From: Brevundimonas sp.
GTDB lineage: Bacteria; Pseudomonadota; Alphaproteobacteria; Caulobacterales; Caulobacteraceae
Length of the DNA: 35,268 nt
Reading direction: 5' to 3'
Assembly: GCA_020253595.1 (NCBI GenBank)
Contig: JADCBH010000372.1
Span: 1 to 35,268 of the forward strand
The translations under genes and the position numbers were made by a program. The stretch's first letter is position 1. Each line of letters starts with the position of its first letter. Positions 10,491-19,453 of the stretch are shown piece by piece. The notes under the pieces are model-generated. The model saw nothing but the letters and a program-made list of their open reading frames with translations, was not told the DNA's origin and ran no database searches.

Positions 10491-11689
10491 GCCCCGTTCG
10501 CGACATCGCCATCGTCGGCGCGGGGCCGACGGGACTGGCGCTGGCGCTGCTGCTCAAGCGGCGCGGCCTGAAGGTCGTCGTGCATGAACGCTTCGCCGAG
10601 CCCCGGCCGATCGGGGCGGGCTTCATGTTGCAGCCGACGGGTCTGCATGTGCTGGACAGGCTGGGACTGACCGCTCAGGTCGCGGCGCTGGGTCAGCCGC
10701 TGAACCACATCTTCGGCCGAGAGGCGCGGCGTGGCCGTGTGGTGCTGGACGTCAAGTATTCCGACCTGAAGTCACCGCGTCCGGACGGGCTGAATGCGCT
10801 GGGGGTACACCGGGCGGCGATCTTCCACGTGCTGCATGACGCCTGTCTGGCCCAAGGGGTCGAGTTCGTGACCGACCGCGAGATCGCGGCGGCATCGGAC
10901 GGGCGGATCGTCGACGCCACGGGGACGGCCAGCCCCGCGTTTGATCTGGTCGTGGATGCGTCGGGCGCGCGCTCGCCCATCGCGTTGGACTTGCTGAAGC
11001 GGCAGGGCGGCCGGCGGACCGATCTGGAATGGGGCGCGGTCTGGGGCACGGTGCCGTGGCCGGGCGCGCCGTTCGATGAGGGCGCGCTGGAGCAGGTCTA
11101 TCGCGGAGCGTCGCGGATGATCGGGGTCCTGCCCTGCGGCGCGCGGCCCGGGTCACCCGATCGGCTCGCGACCTTCTTCTGGAGCCTGAAGTCCGCCGAT
11201 CATACCGCCTGGGTCGCGGCGGGCATGGAGCGGTGGAAGGCGGAGGTGCTGAGCCTGTGGCCCCAGACGGCTCCGGTACTGGAAGCCATTCCGGACGCCG
11301 AGGCTCTGACGCTGGCGCGCTATGGCCACCACACCCTGCCCCTGCCGGTCGCGGACCGACTGGCGGTGGTAGGGGATGCGGCCCACTCGACCAGCCCCCA
11401 GCTGGGGCAGGGGGTCAACATGGGCCTGCTGGACGCCCTGACACTGGCCGATGCGCTGGAGACCCACGCTGATCTGGACGAGGCGCTGATGGCCTATGCC
11501 CGCATCCGGCGCTGGCACATCCGGCTCTATCAGGCGCTGAGCTGGGGCTTCACGCCCTTCTATCAGGCTGACGGAAAGGTCCTGCCGTGGGTGCGCGACC
11601 ATGTGCTGGGCAAGGTCGCGCGCCTGCCGTTCGCGGCGAGGATGCTGGCGGCGACGGTGTCGGGGCTGCTGCTCGATCCGAGGCGCTAG
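10487..11689 (+). CDS. FAD-dependent monooxygenase with probable CTG start
   Basis: A 400-residue flavoprotein hydroxylase of the FAD_binding_3 type. The Rossmann motif IVGAGPTGLALALLLKRRG with the acidic end VVVHER opens the protein, and the second FAD motif LAVVGDAAHSTSPQLGQGVNMG lies near residue 290. Such enzymes use NAD(P)H and O2 to hydroxylate aromatic or related substrates; the substrate is unknown. The first ATG, GTG or TTG in frame (GTG 10580) would delete the FAD-binding motif. Upstream to the in-frame stop at 10451 the only plausible initiator is CTG 10487. That CTG shares the tetranucleotide CTGA with the lipoprotein stop, exactly where ATGA overlaps normally occur. No strong ribosome site is seen, consistent with translational coupling. 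It converges on ftsK, 6 bases apart. Confidence 0.85.
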   Translation: MSPVRDIAIVGAGPTGLALALLLKRRGLKVVVHERFAEPRPIGAGFMLQPTGLHVLDRLGLTAQVAALGQPLNHIFGREARRGRVVLDVKYSDLKSPRPDGLNALGVHRAAIFHVLHDACLAQGVEFVTDREIAAASDGRIVDATGTASPAFDLVVDASGARSPIALDLLKRQGGRRTDLEWGAVWGTVPWPGAPFDEGALEQVYRGASRMIGVLPCGARPGSPDRLATFFWSLKSADHTAWVAAGMERWKAEVLSLWPQTAPVLEAIPDAEALTLARYGHHTLPLPVADRLAVVGDAAHSTSPQLGQGVNMGLLDALTLADALETHADLDEALMAYARIRRWHIRLYQALSWGFTPFYQADGKVLPWVRDHVLGKVARLPFAARMLAATVSGLLLDPRR

Positions 11690-11695
11690 GCCGGG

Positions 11696-14104
11696 TCAGA
11701 TCATGGGCGGCGGACCGGCCAGGACGTCGCGCTTGCCGGCGTGGTTGGCCGGCGAAACGACGCCTTCCTGTTCCATGCGTTCGATCAGAGAGGCGGCGCG
11801 GTTGTAGCCGATCTGGAGGCGGCGCTGGACGTAGCTGGTCGAGGCCTTGCGGTCGCGGGTGACCACGGCCACGGCGCGGTCGTAGAGGTCGTCGCCCGAG
11901 CCGCCGCCGCCTTCGTCGTCGAAGGCCGCGTCGCCGTCGCCGTCCGGATCGTCGGTGATCAGGTCAAGGTAGTCGGGCTCGGCCTGGCTGCGCAGATGCT
12001 TGCAGACTTCCTCGACCTCGCCGTCGGTCACGAACGGGCCGTGCAGGCGGGTGATCCGACCACCGCCGGCCATGTAGAGCATGTCGCCCTGGCCCAGAAG
12101 CTGCTCACCACCCTGCTCGCCCAGGATGGTGCGGCTGTCGATCTTTGAGGTGACCTGGAAGCTGATCCGGGTCGGGAAGTTGGCCTTGATCGTGCCGGTG
12201 ATGACGTCGACCGACGGGCGCTGGGTGGCCATGATCAGGTGGATGCCGGCGGCGCGCGCCATCTGGGCCAGACGCTGGACCGCACCCTCCACGTCCTTGC
12301 CGGCGACCAGCATCAGGTCGGCCATCTCGTCCATGACCACGACCAGATAGGGCATGGGCTCGGGGCGGATCTTCTCGGATTCGAAGACGGGGCGGCCCTG
12401 TTCGTCGAAACCGGTCTGGACCGTGCGCTCGAAATGCTCGCCCTTGGCCTGGGCCTCGCGGGCGCGCTCGTTGTAGCTGGCGACATTGCGCACGCCTAGC
12501 TTGGACATGCGGCGGTAGCGGTCCTCCATCTCGCGCACCGTCCACTTCAGCGCGACGACGGCCTTCTTGGGATCGGTGACGACGGGGGCCAGCAGATGCG
12601 GGATGCCGTCATAGACCGACAGCTCCAGCATCTTGGGGTCGATCATGATGAAGCGGCACTCGGCGGGCGAGAGCCGGTACAGGATCGACAGGATCATGGC
12701 GTTTACGCCGACCGACTTGCCCGAGCCGGTGGTGCCCGCGATCAGCAGGTGCGGCATGCGTGCCAGGTCGGCGACATAGGGCTCGCCGCCGATGGTCTCG
12801 CCGAGCGCGAGCGGCAGGAGGTGGGCGGGCTTGCCGTATTCCGACGAGGCCAGCAGGTCGCGCAGATAGACGGTCTCGCGCTTCAGGTTCGGCAGTTCGA
12901 TGCCGATGGCGTTGCGGTTCGGCACGACCGAGATGCGGCAGGCGCGGGCTGACATGGACCGGGCGATGTCGTCGGACAGGGCCACGACGCGGCCGTGCTT
13001 CACGCCCGGGGCGGGGACCAGTTCATAGAGGGTGACGACGGGGCCAGGGCGAATCTGGTCGATCACACCCTTGACGCCGAACTCGGCCAGAACGCCCTCC
13101 AGCATCTTGGCGTTCTGTTTCAGCGCCGTCTCGTCAACCGTTGACGTGCGAGCCTGGGGCTTGGCCAGCATGGCCAGCGGCGGCAGGTCGAAGTCGCCCT
13201 CGGGCCGGGCGAAGTCGAAAGCGGCCTGGGCATCGTCGACGGCCTTCTTTGACGTCTTGGACGGCTTGGGCGCGGCGACGCGCGGCTCGGGGGCGGTGCG
13301 GGCCGAAGGTACCGCCGGCTCGGGTGTCGGCTCGTCCCACGGCAGGGGGACCACGATCTCATCGTCGTCGGGCAGTTCCAGCCGGGCGGGTCGTCGCGGA
13401 GAGGCGGCTTTCTGCGGGACGGCAATCTCGGGCTCGATGATCGGGCGGCGGCGGGTGGGCACGGGCGCTGACGGGGTCGGGGCGCGACGCAGGCCACCCA
13501 GCCAGGCCGCCGTATCCGCGAAGTCGGTCGTCCTCAGACCGACCGCATAGGCGCAGGTCCAGAGGCCGAAGGCGAGAAAGAGGACGCCGCCCACGATCGT
13601 GCCGCCGGGCACATCGAGGCTGCGGAACAGGCTGTCGAACAGGCCGATCACGGCGTCGCCCCAGAGGCCGCCGAGGCCCGAAGCGAGGGGCCAGACGGCG
13701 GGGGCTGCGAGCGCCGAAAGGGCACCGGCCAGCGACAGCACACCGCCGGTGGCCGCTAGCGCCTTGAGCGGCGTGGGTTTGAGCCGCTGCTGGATCGCGT
13801 CGCCGATGGCGGCCGCGAGGCCAAAGGCGACGGTCAGGGCCGCGGCAGGCCAGGCGGCGAGACCGATCGACTGCATGAACAGGTCGGCGAACAGGGCCCC
13901 GTTCGCGCCCAGCCAGTTGGTCGGAGCGGCCGAGGACGCTGCGTTCAGGCTGGGGTCCGCCGGGTTCCAGGAGACCAGGGCAATGACCAGCAGGGTCGCC
14001 AGCAATGCCTGAAGCACGCCCCGGAACCGCACCACGAAGGGCGCGTCCCACAGGATGACGGCGCTTTGCCAGGCGCGCTGACCGATGGCGAGGGCGGCGG
14101 ACAT
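11696..14104 (-). CDS. ftsK: DNA translocase FtsK
   Basis: An 802-residue septal DNA motor that pumps chromosome termini and activates XerCD recombination during division. The N-terminal 190 or so residues hold about four transmembrane segments that anchor it at the septum. A Pro/Ala-rich linker (about 200-310) follows. The alpha/beta motor has Walker A GTTGSGKS near residue 457 and Walker B-like [13 protein letters not shown] near 585. The C-terminal gamma domain (last 65 residues, [24 protein letters not shown]) reads KOPS sequences. The length matches alphaproteobacterial FtsK. The ribosome site GGAG before ATG 14104 lies in a hairpin (14109-14127). It is convergent with the monooxygenase and divergent from ubiH. 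Confidence 0.97.
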   Translation of the reverse strand: MSAALAIGQRAWQSAVILWDAPFVVRFRGVLQALLATLLVIALVSWNPADPSLNAASSAAPTNWLGANGALFADLFMQSIGLAAWPAAALTVAFGLAAAIGDAIQQRLKPTPLKALAATGGVLSLAGALSALAAPAVWPLASGLGGLWGDAVIGLFDSLFRSLDVPGGTIVGGVLFLAFGLWTCAYAVGLRTTDFADTAAWLGGLRRAPTPSAPVPTRRRPIIEPEIAVPQKAASPRRPARLELPDDDEIVVPLPWDEPTPEPAVPSARTAPEPRVAAPKPSKTSKKAVDDAQAAFDFARPEGDFDLPPLAMLAKPQARTSTVDETALKQNAKMLEGVLAEFGVKGVIDQIRPGPVVTLYELVPAPGVKHGRVVALSDDIARSMSARACRISVVPNRNAIGIELPNLKRETVYLRDLLASSEYGKPAHLLPLALGETIGGEPYVADLARMPHLLIAGTTGSGKSVGVNAMILSILYRLSPAECRFIMIDPKMLELSVYDGIPHLLAPVVTDPKKAVVALKWTVREMEDRYRRMSKLGVRNVASYNERAREAQAKGEHFERTVQTGFDEQGRPVFESEKIRPEPMPYLVVVMDEMADLMLVAGKDVEGAVQRLAQMARAAGIHLIMATQRPSVDVITGTIKANFPTRISFQVTSKIDSRTILGEQGGEQLLGQGDMLYMAGGGRITRLHGPFVTDGEVEEVCKHLRSQAEPDYLDLITDDPDGDGDAAFDDEGGGGSGDDLYDRAVAVVTRDRKASTSYVQRRLQIGYNRAASLIERMEQEGVVSPANHAGKRDVLAGPPPMI

Positions 14105-14108
14105 TCAT

Positions 14109-14127
14109 GGCTCCGGACAATGGAGCC
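14109..14127 (-). promoter_or_regulatory. Hairpin covering the ftsK ribosome-binding site
   Basis: GGCTCC (14109-14114) and GGAGCC (14122-14127) form a perfect 6-bp stem with a 7-nt loop. On the ftsK mRNA the 3' arm contains the Shine-Dalgarno GGAG, six bases before the ATG, so the site would be paired when folded. Confidence 0.4.
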
Positions 14128-14177
14128 CGCAGTGTGAGGCGGTCAGGGTTAAGGGGCTGTTTACCTGAGGGGGAGGG

Positions 14178-14322
14178 CTTCGGGCTTAGGGAGTAGAGCT
14201 TAGGGAGCAGGGAGGACGGAGTGGGGGTTCCTGCCGCATCGCCGCAGGGCGAAGGCCCACGGGGACAGCATCCTCCAATGTGCTATCCCTAGCCCCTGAT
14301 CCCCTAAGCCCTAAGCCCGAAG
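14178..14322. repeat. Long inverted repeat of the ftsK-ubiH intergenic region
   Basis: A 14-bp perfect inverted repeat, CTTCGGGCTTAGGG at 14178-14191 and CCCTAAGCCCGAAG at 14309-14322, separated by 117 bases. Each arm continues inwards with a second half-copy: GCTTAGGG at 14198-14205 and CCCTAAGC at 14302-14309. The right arm ends 3 bases before the ubiH ATG and replaces any normal ribosome site. No open frame of note lies between the arms. It resembles a dispersed intergenic repeat unit, but other copies cannot be seen in this window. Confidence 0.6.
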
Positions 14323-14325
14323 TCA

Positions 14326-15579
14326 ATGACCCCTCCCCAGACCCATGACGTCATCGTGGCCGGCGCCGGGCTCGCGGGCGCGACCTTCGCGCTGGCGGCG
14401 GCGAGTGGCGGGCTGAGGGTCGCGCTGATCGATCCGCAGCCGTTCCAGGTGCAACAGGCCGAGACCTTCGATGGGCGTTCGACCGCGATCGCCTGGTCGA
14501 CGTTTCGCATGCTGGACGCGCTGGGGATCGGCGAGCGACTGCGGCCGCATGCCTGCCGGATGGATCGCATTCTGGTGACTGACGGGCGGCGGCCGGGGGC
14601 GGCGTCCAAGGCGGCTTCGCCCGCCTTCCTGCGCTTCGATTCCGAAGAGGTCGGCGACGCGACCGGTGGCGAGCCCCTGGGCTATATGGTCGAGAACCGC
14701 CGCATCCGGGCGGCGCTGGCCGAGGTCCTGGCGGACAGCCCGGTCGACCTGATGGCCCCGGCGGCCGTCGAGGCGGTCGATGGGGCTGGTCCTCTTGCGG
14801 TGGTGACATTGAAGGACGGCCGCGTTCTGGCGGCTCCGCTGGTGGTCGGGGCAGAAGGTCGGGGGTCGTTGGTCCGCAAGGCCGCCGGGATCGATACCGT
14901 CGGCTGGGGCTATGGGCAGTCCGGCGTGGTCGCGACCGTGCGTCTGGACCACGACCACGGCAATGTGGCCCACGAATACTTCCTGCCGAACGGCCCCTTC
15001 GCCATCCTGCCGCTGACCGAACAGAGGGCCAGTCTGGTGTGGACAGAGACGACGCGCGCCGCCGAGGCCCTGCGCGACTGTTCGGACGCCGCCTTCCGGT
15101 CCCATCTGATGCGGCGGTTCGGGGAGTTTCTGGGCGAGGCCCGGCCCGAGGGCCCGCGCTTTGTCTATCCCCTGTCCCTGGAGCTGGCGACCCGGCTGAC
15201 CGGCCCGCGCACGGCGCTGCTGGGTGACGCCGCCCACGGCGTGCACCCGGTGGCGGGTCAGGGCCTGAACATGGGTCTGAAGGACACGGCGGCGCTGGCC
15301 GAGATTCTGGTCGAGGCGGCTCGCCTCGGCGAAGACATCGGGTCCGAGACGGTCCTGGATCGCTACGCCCGCTGGCGCCGGTTCGACACCTTCGCCCTGG
15401 CGGCCGGGTTCGACGGCTTCGTGCGCCTGTTCTCCAACGACCTCGCGCCGGTTCGCATGGCGCGCGATCTGGGCATGGCCGCGGTCAACCGGATCGCACC
15501 GCTGCGAAAGGCCTTCATGGGCGAGGCCGGCGGAGCTACGGGCGATCTGCCCCGGCTGCTGCGGGGCGAGCCCGTCTGA
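14326..15579 (+). CDS. ubiH: UbiH/UbiF/COQ6-family ubiquinone-biosynthesis hydroxylase
   Basis: A 417-residue FAD monooxygenase that should hydroxylate the aromatic ring of a ubiquinone precursor. The dinucleotide-binding motif VIVAGAGLAGATFALAAA is at residues 9-26. The mid-chain motif VVGAEGRGSLVRKAAGI is family-typical. The second FAD motif LLGDAAHGVHPVAGQGLNMG (about residues 301-320) contains the UbiH/VisC signature, followed by LKDTAALAEIL. The C-terminus TGDLPRLLRGEPV recurs in the fragment at the left edge. Alphaproteobacterial UbiH neighbours ftsK in many genomes, as here. Which ring position is attacked cannot be read from sequence (UbiH, UbiF, UbiI and UbiL are related). There is no ribosome site; an inverted-repeat arm lies just upstream. 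Confidence 0.9.
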   Translation: MTPPQTHDVIVAGAGLAGATFALAAASGGLRVALIDPQPFQVQQAETFDGRSTAIAWSTFRMLDALGIGERLRPHACRMDRILVTDGRRPGAASKAASPAFLRFDSEEVGDATGGEPLGYMVENRRIRAALAEVLADSPVDLMAPAAVEAVDGAGPLAVVTLKDGRVLAAPLVVGAEGRGSLVRKAAGIDTVGWGYGQSGVVATVRLDHDHGNVAHEYFLPNGPFAILPLTEQRASLVWTETTRAAEALRDCSDAAFRSHLMRRFGEFLGEARPEGPRFVYPLSLELATRLTGPRTALLGDAAHGVHPVAGQGLNMGLKDTAALAEILVEAARLGEDIGSETVLDRYARWRRFDTFALAAGFDGFVRLFSNDLAPVRMARDLGMAAVNRIAPLRKAFMGEAGGATGDLPRLLRGEPV

Positions 15580-15601
15580 CGATCAGGAGGGCGTACGCCG
15601 A

Positions 15602-16120
15602 CTACTGGACCTGTGGCGAAACGGTGCGGCCGAGATCGATGGCGAGGCTGCGCCAGACCTGGATCGGATCGTCCAACTGGGCCGCGCCGCCGCCCTCGTT
15701 CAGCAGGACGTCGTACTGGGCCACCGCCTGACCGGGCACGTTCGATCCTTCCTCGGGGGCGGCGTAGAAGGCCTTCACGAAGCGACGCTCGCCGTTCCAG
15801 CGACCGATGATGGCCTCGGTGGCCTGGGGACCGGTGAAGGCGGCGGTGAACTGCACGTCCGGGCACCGTCCGTCGGTGCAGGAGAACAGGGTCAGCACCC
15901 AGCGCAGCGGGCCGTCATCGACCCGCAGATAGATGCGGTCGCCCGCCGCCTGCGGCTCTGACACCGTCAGACCGGCGGCGGTGAGGCGCCCGGTGATCTC
16001 CGACACCGGCAATCCGGTCCAGCGCCCGGCAGGGGCGCTCGCCGCGTCCTGGGCGTGGCTTACCGTGACGGGCAGAGCCAGGGCGAGAGCGGTGGCGGCG
16101 ATCAGGGCGGTCAGCTTCAT
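15602..16120 (-). CDS. Secreted YbjN-domain protein
   Basis: 172 residues with a clear Sec signal peptide (MKLTALIAATALALALPVTVSHAQ). The mature domain contains VSEITGRLTAAGLTVSE, DRIYLRVDDGPLRWVLTLFSC, RCPDVQFTAAF and FVKAFYAAPEEG, the pattern of the YbjN/putative sensory-transduction family. Two Cys residues (in FSCTDGRC) could form a periplasmic disulfide. The biochemical role is unknown. It converges on ubiH (22 bases) and lies 25 bases downstream of zapE on the same strand, so the two may be cotranscribed. Confidence 0.78.
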   Translation of the reverse strand: MKLTALIAATALALALPVTVSHAQDAASAPAGRWTGLPVSEITGRLTAAGLTVSEPQAAGDRIYLRVDDGPLRWVLTLFSCTDGRCPDVQFTAAFTGPQATEAIIGRWNGERRFVKAFYAAPEEGSNVPGQAVAQYDVLLNEGGGAAQLDDPIQVWRSLAIDLGRTVSPQVQ

Positions 16121-16145
16121 GGAGGGGTCCCCGGAGTACAGCGGT

Positions 16146-17294
16146 TCAGTCTAGCGCCGATTGCGGCGAAGCGGCGACGGGCGCGTCGATGGTCTCGGTC
16201 GACGCCTGCTCGAGCCACTGCGCCCCCTGCATCTCGTTCAGCCGCGAGACGGTTCGCTCGAACTCGAAGGCGCCGTCGCCCTTGGGATAGAGGGCCTCGG
16301 GCGCGCCCGCCGCGAAGGCCACCAGTCTCCGTCGCGCCTCGTAGAGGGTGTCGATCAGGGTCACGAACCGGTTGGCCGCCTGGCGCTTGTCGGGCGTCAG
16401 CAGCGGGATGTCCTCGATGAACAGGGTGTGGAAGCGCGCCGCGATGGCCAGATAGTCGCGCGACCCCAGCGGCCGGTCACACAGCTCGGCGAAGGTCGCA
16501 CGGGCCAACCCGCCTGCGGTCCTCTGGATCGTCACTTCCCGCCCGAGGATGTGCAGCGTTGTCGGGCATTCCGGCATGCCGCCTCTGAGATCTGACCACA
16601 GCTGCTCGAAACCGTCACGGCGGGACCCTGCCTCGCCGTTGTACCAGACCCGCGACGCCCGCATCCGGTCCAGCCGCCAGTCGCGCGCGCCCTTAAGCTC
16701 CACGACCTCGCAGCGTTCGACGATGCGGTCGATGAAGGGCACGAACAGGGGGCGATTGATGCCGTCCTTGTAGAGCTGGTTCGGTGCCCGGTTGGACGTG
16801 ATGCAGACCACTACTTTTTTGGCGAACAGGGCGTCGAAAAGACGGCCGAGGATCATGGCGTCGGCGATGTCGGTGACCTGCAGTTCGTCGAAGCAGAGCA
16901 GCCGCGCCTCAGAGGCGATCATGGCGGCGACCGGTTCGATGGGATCGTCGCCCTTGTGCGTGCCGAACACACGTTGGCGCGCCTTGCGGTCGCCTTCGCG
17001 CCACTGGCGGACGAGGTCGTGAACCCGGGCCATGAAGGCATGGAAATGAGCGCGGGTCTTTCGCTTCTCGGGCGCGCTGGCAAAGAACAGGTCCATCAGA
17101 ACGGACTTGCCCCGCCCAGGTGGGCCCCAGAGGTAGAGGCCACGGACTTGCGGAACCCCGCCGAACAGGCCGCGCCGCCCGAGATCCCTTTCGAGCCGAA
17201 CCAGCGCCTCCACGGCCTGCCCTTGCGCCGGATCGCGCGTCAGGACGCCGGACTTGAGCCGGTTTTCATAGGCGGCGCGGGTGCGTGATCCCAT
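16146..17294 (-). CDS. zapE: AFG1-family ATPase ZapE
   Basis: A 382-residue AAA+-like ATPase. In E. coli ZapE binds the Z-ring during stress and anaerobic growth; the mitochondrial relative Afg1/Lace1 acts in protein quality control. Walker A GPPGRGKS follows GLYLWG (about residues 60-70). Walker B is LLCFDELQVTDIADAMILGRLF, and the sensor-like VVCITSNRAPNQLYKDGINRPLFVPFI is the most conserved block of the family. The start is ATG 17294; the open frame runs 32 codons further with no family-like sequence and would enter the asd promoter. It is divergent from asd and followed by the YbjN gene. Confidence 0.93.
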   Translation of the reverse strand: MGSRTRAAYENRLKSGVLTRDPAQGQAVEALVRLERDLGRRGLFGGVPQVRGLYLWGPPGRGKSVLMDLFFASAPEKRKTRAHFHAFMARVHDLVRQWREGDRKARQRVFGTHKGDDPIEPVAAMIASEARLLCFDELQVTDIADAMILGRLFDALFAKKVVVCITSNRAPNQLYKDGINRPLFVPFIDRIVERCEVVELKGARDWRLDRMRASRVWYNGEAGSRRDGFEQLWSDLRGGMPECPTTLHILGREVTIQRTAGGLARATFAELCDRPLGSRDYLAIAARFHTLFIEDIPLLTPDKRQAANRFVTLIDTLYEARRRLVAFAAGAPEALYPKGDGAFEFERTVSRLNEMQGAQWLEQASTETIDAPVAASPQSALD

Positions 17295-17335
17295 AGCCCC
17301 GGGGATTAGCCGGGCCTCTCTCTGGAGGAAAGCGG

Positions 17336-17370
17336 TTGCTTCGCACACGCGAAGGCATAAATGCGAAGGC
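17336..17370 (+). promoter_or_regulatory. asd promoter with overlapping inverted and direct repeats
   Basis: TTGCTT (17336-17341), 15 nt, then ATAAAT (17357-17362) is the best promoter match in the zapE-asd gap. The spacer contains CTTCGC (17339-17344) and GCGAAG (17349-17354) as an inverted repeat. GCGAAGGC occurs twice (17349-17356 and 17363-17370), flanking the -10 with a 14-nt period. These could be an operator. No lysine riboswitch was recognised. Confidence 0.4.
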
Positions 17371-17460
17371 GCGGGACCACGGTTCCGCAAACCCCCATAC
17401 CGCGCTCAAGCCGCGAGCCGCCGCACGGCGAGCGCTGGCGCGTCCGAAGGACTGACAAGA

Positions 17461-18507
17461 ATGGCCTACAACGTCGCCATCGTGGGCGCGACCGGCAACG
17501 TCGGACGCGAAATGCTGACCATCCTCGAGGAGCTCGAGTTTCCGGTCGCCGAGATGCATGCCGTGGCGTCGCGCAAATCCAAGCGCATTGAGGTGGCCTG
17601 GAAGGACGGCGTCGTGCGCTGCGAGGTCATCGACACCTTTGACTGGTCCAAGGTGGACATTGTCCTGATGTCTGCGGGCGGGGATGTGTCGCGCGAGTGG
17701 TCCGAGAAGATCGGCAAGATGGGACCGATCGTGATCGACAACTCCTCGGCCTTCCGCAAGGACCCGGACGTTCCCCTGATCGTGCCCGAAGTGAATCCGG
17801 ACGCAATCAAGGACGCCCGAAAGAAGAACATCATCGCCAATCCCAACTGCTCGACCGCCCAGCTGGTCGTTGCGCTGAAGCCCCTGCACGATGCCGCGAA
17901 GATCAAGCGCGCAGTGGTCTCGACCTACCAGTCCGTCTCGGGCGCCGGGAAGGAAGGGATGGACGAGCTGTGGAACCAGACCAAGGCCATCTATGGCCTG
18001 GGCGACGCCAGCCCGAAGAAGTTCCCCAAGCAGATCGCCTTCAACGTCATTCCCTTCATCGGGGCCTTCCGCGACGACGGCTACACCGATGAAGAGGCCA
18101 AGATGTGGGACGAGACCCACAAGATGCTGGACCCGGCGATCAAGCTGACGGTGACCTGCGTGCGCGTGCCGGTGTTTGTCGGCCACTCCGAGTCCGTGAC
18201 GGTCGAGTTCGACAAGCCCATCAGCCCCGACGAGGCCCGCGCCATCCTGCGGGAGGCGCCGGGCGTGCTGGTCGTCGATAAGCAGGAGCACGACGGCTAC
18301 ATCACCCCCGTCGACGCCGCCGGTGACCACGCCGTCTATGTCAGCCGCATTCGTAAGGACCACACGGTCGAGAACGGCCTGTCGTTCTGGGTGGTGTCGG
18401 ACAATCTGAGAAAGGGTGCCGCGCTCAACGCCGTCCAGATCGCCCAGTTGCTGGACGAGACCGGAACGATCAAGCCCAGAAGCGGCTACCGGTCGATCGC
18501 GGTATGA
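17461..18507 (+). CDS. asd: Aspartate-semialdehyde dehydrogenase
   Basis: 348 residues. It reduces aspartyl-phosphate to aspartate semialdehyde with NADPH, the branch point to lysine/diaminopimelate, threonine, methionine and isoleucine, and is essential for peptidoglycan. The NADP motif GATGNVG is at residues 9-15. The catalytic Cys is in NPNCST (C130). SAGGDVSREW and VIDNSSAFR are typical of the family, as is the C-terminal GAALNAVQIAQLL. ATG 17461 follows an AAGGA ribosome site. An upstream extension of 60 codons in the same frame is low-complexity and crosses the promoter, so it was not used. It is followed after 31 bases by rarD. Confidence 0.97.
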   Translation: MAYNVAIVGATGNVGREMLTILEELEFPVAEMHAVASRKSKRIEVAWKDGVVRCEVIDTFDWSKVDIVLMSAGGDVSREWSEKIGKMGPIVIDNSSAFRKDPDVPLIVPEVNPDAIKDARKKNIIANPNCSTAQLVVALKPLHDAAKIKRAVVSTYQSVSGAGKEGMDELWNQTKAIYGLGDASPKKFPKQIAFNVIPFIGAFRDDGYTDEEAKMWDETHKMLDPAIKLTVTCVRVPVFVGHSESVTVEFDKPISPDEARAILREAPGVLVVDKQEHDGYITPVDAAGDHAVYVSRIRKDHTVENGLSFWVVSDNLRKGAALNAVQIAQLLDETGTIKPRSGYRSIAV

Positions 18508-18538
18508 GCCCGCCTCCCTCTCCCGCGAGGAGAGGGAC

Positions 18539-19453
18539 GTGAGTTCCCAGGCGCGCGCCCCCTTCCTGTCGGCGCTCGGATGCTACGTCATCTGGGGCTT
18601 CATGCCGTTGCTGTTCATGGGACAGGCGGCTATCGGCTTCACGTCGCTGGAGATCCTGTCTCACCGCGCTTTGTGGTCGGTGCTGTTCGCCGGTGGGCTG
18701 GTGCTGCTGGCCAGCCAGTCGGGGCAGGTGCGCACCGCGCTGAGCCAGCCCCGCACCCTGGCCTGGCTGGTGCTCGCCACCGTGCTGATCGCCGTAAACT
18801 GGGGCGTCTACGTCTGGGCCACCACCCATCAGGCGACCCTGGAGGCCAGTCTCGGCTACTACATCAATCCTCTGCTCAATATGGTCGTGGGGCTGTGGTT
18901 GTTTCGCGAGCGGATCGACCGGTGGGGCTGGGTCGCGATCGGCCTGGCGGCGGTCGGGGTGCTGTTTCAGGCGCTGGCGCTGGGCCGACCGCCATGGATC
19001 TCGCTGATCCTGGCGTTCAGCTTCGGGGCCTACGGCGTCATCAAGAAACGCGTGCCCGTCGAGGCACAGGCTGGCCTGTTCATCGAGTGCCTGATCCTGC
19101 TGCCGTTCGGCATCGCCTACGTCGCCTGGGTGCAAGCCTCGGGTCTCGGTCACGGATTCTCATCGCTGGAAGGCTTCGGCTGGGCCCTGCTCAATGGTCC
19201 GGCAACGGTCCTGCCACTGGCGCTGTTCGCCTTCGCGGCCCGCCGCATGCCGCTGTCGACCATGGGCTTCATCCAGTTCCTCGCGCCGACGCTGCAGTTC
19301 TGCGTCGGTCTGGCGACCGGTGAGCACTTCACGGTGCTGCGCGGGGTCTCATTCGCCTTCATCTGGCTGGGTGCGGGTGTGTTCGCCGCGGCCGCCCTGA
19401 TGCGGGCGCGCGCGGCCCGCCGGGCGGCCGAGGACGCAGCCCTGCCGGTCTAG
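18539..19453 (+). CDS. rarD: EamA-family transporter RarD
   Basis: A 304-residue inner-membrane protein of the drug/metabolite transporter superfamily with about ten hydrophobic segments. RarD signatures are visible: GCYVIWGFMPLLF at the start, EILSHRALWSVLF, VNWGVYVWATTH, LEASLGYYINPLLNMVVGLWLFRER and GFIQFLAPTLQFCVG. The name comes from chloramphenicol sensitivity; the physiological substrate is unsettled. GTG 18539 is chosen because a very good GAGGAGAGGG ribosome site precedes it; the upstream frame overlaps asd and is not family-like. Its stop shares CTAG with the esterase stop on the other strand. Confidence 0.9.
   Translation: MSSQARAPFLSALGCYVIWGFMPLLFMGQAAIGFTSLEILSHRALWSVLFAGGLVLLASQSGQVRTALSQPRTLAWLVLATVLIAVNWGVYVWATTHQATLEASLGYYINPLLNMVVGLWLFRERIDRWGWVAIGLAAVGVLFQALALGRPPWISLILAFSFGAYGVIKKRVPVEAQAGLFIECLILLPFGIAYVAWVQASGLGHGFSSLEGFGWALLNGPATVLPLALFAFAARRMPLSTMGFIQFLAPTLQFCVGLATGEHFTVLRGVSFAFIWLGAGVFAAAALMRARAARRAAEDAALPV

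Noticed and set aside
17295-17460. Lysine riboswitch in front of asd
   Set aside because: The leader is under 100 nt and shows only simple repeats, not the multi-helix lysine aptamer.
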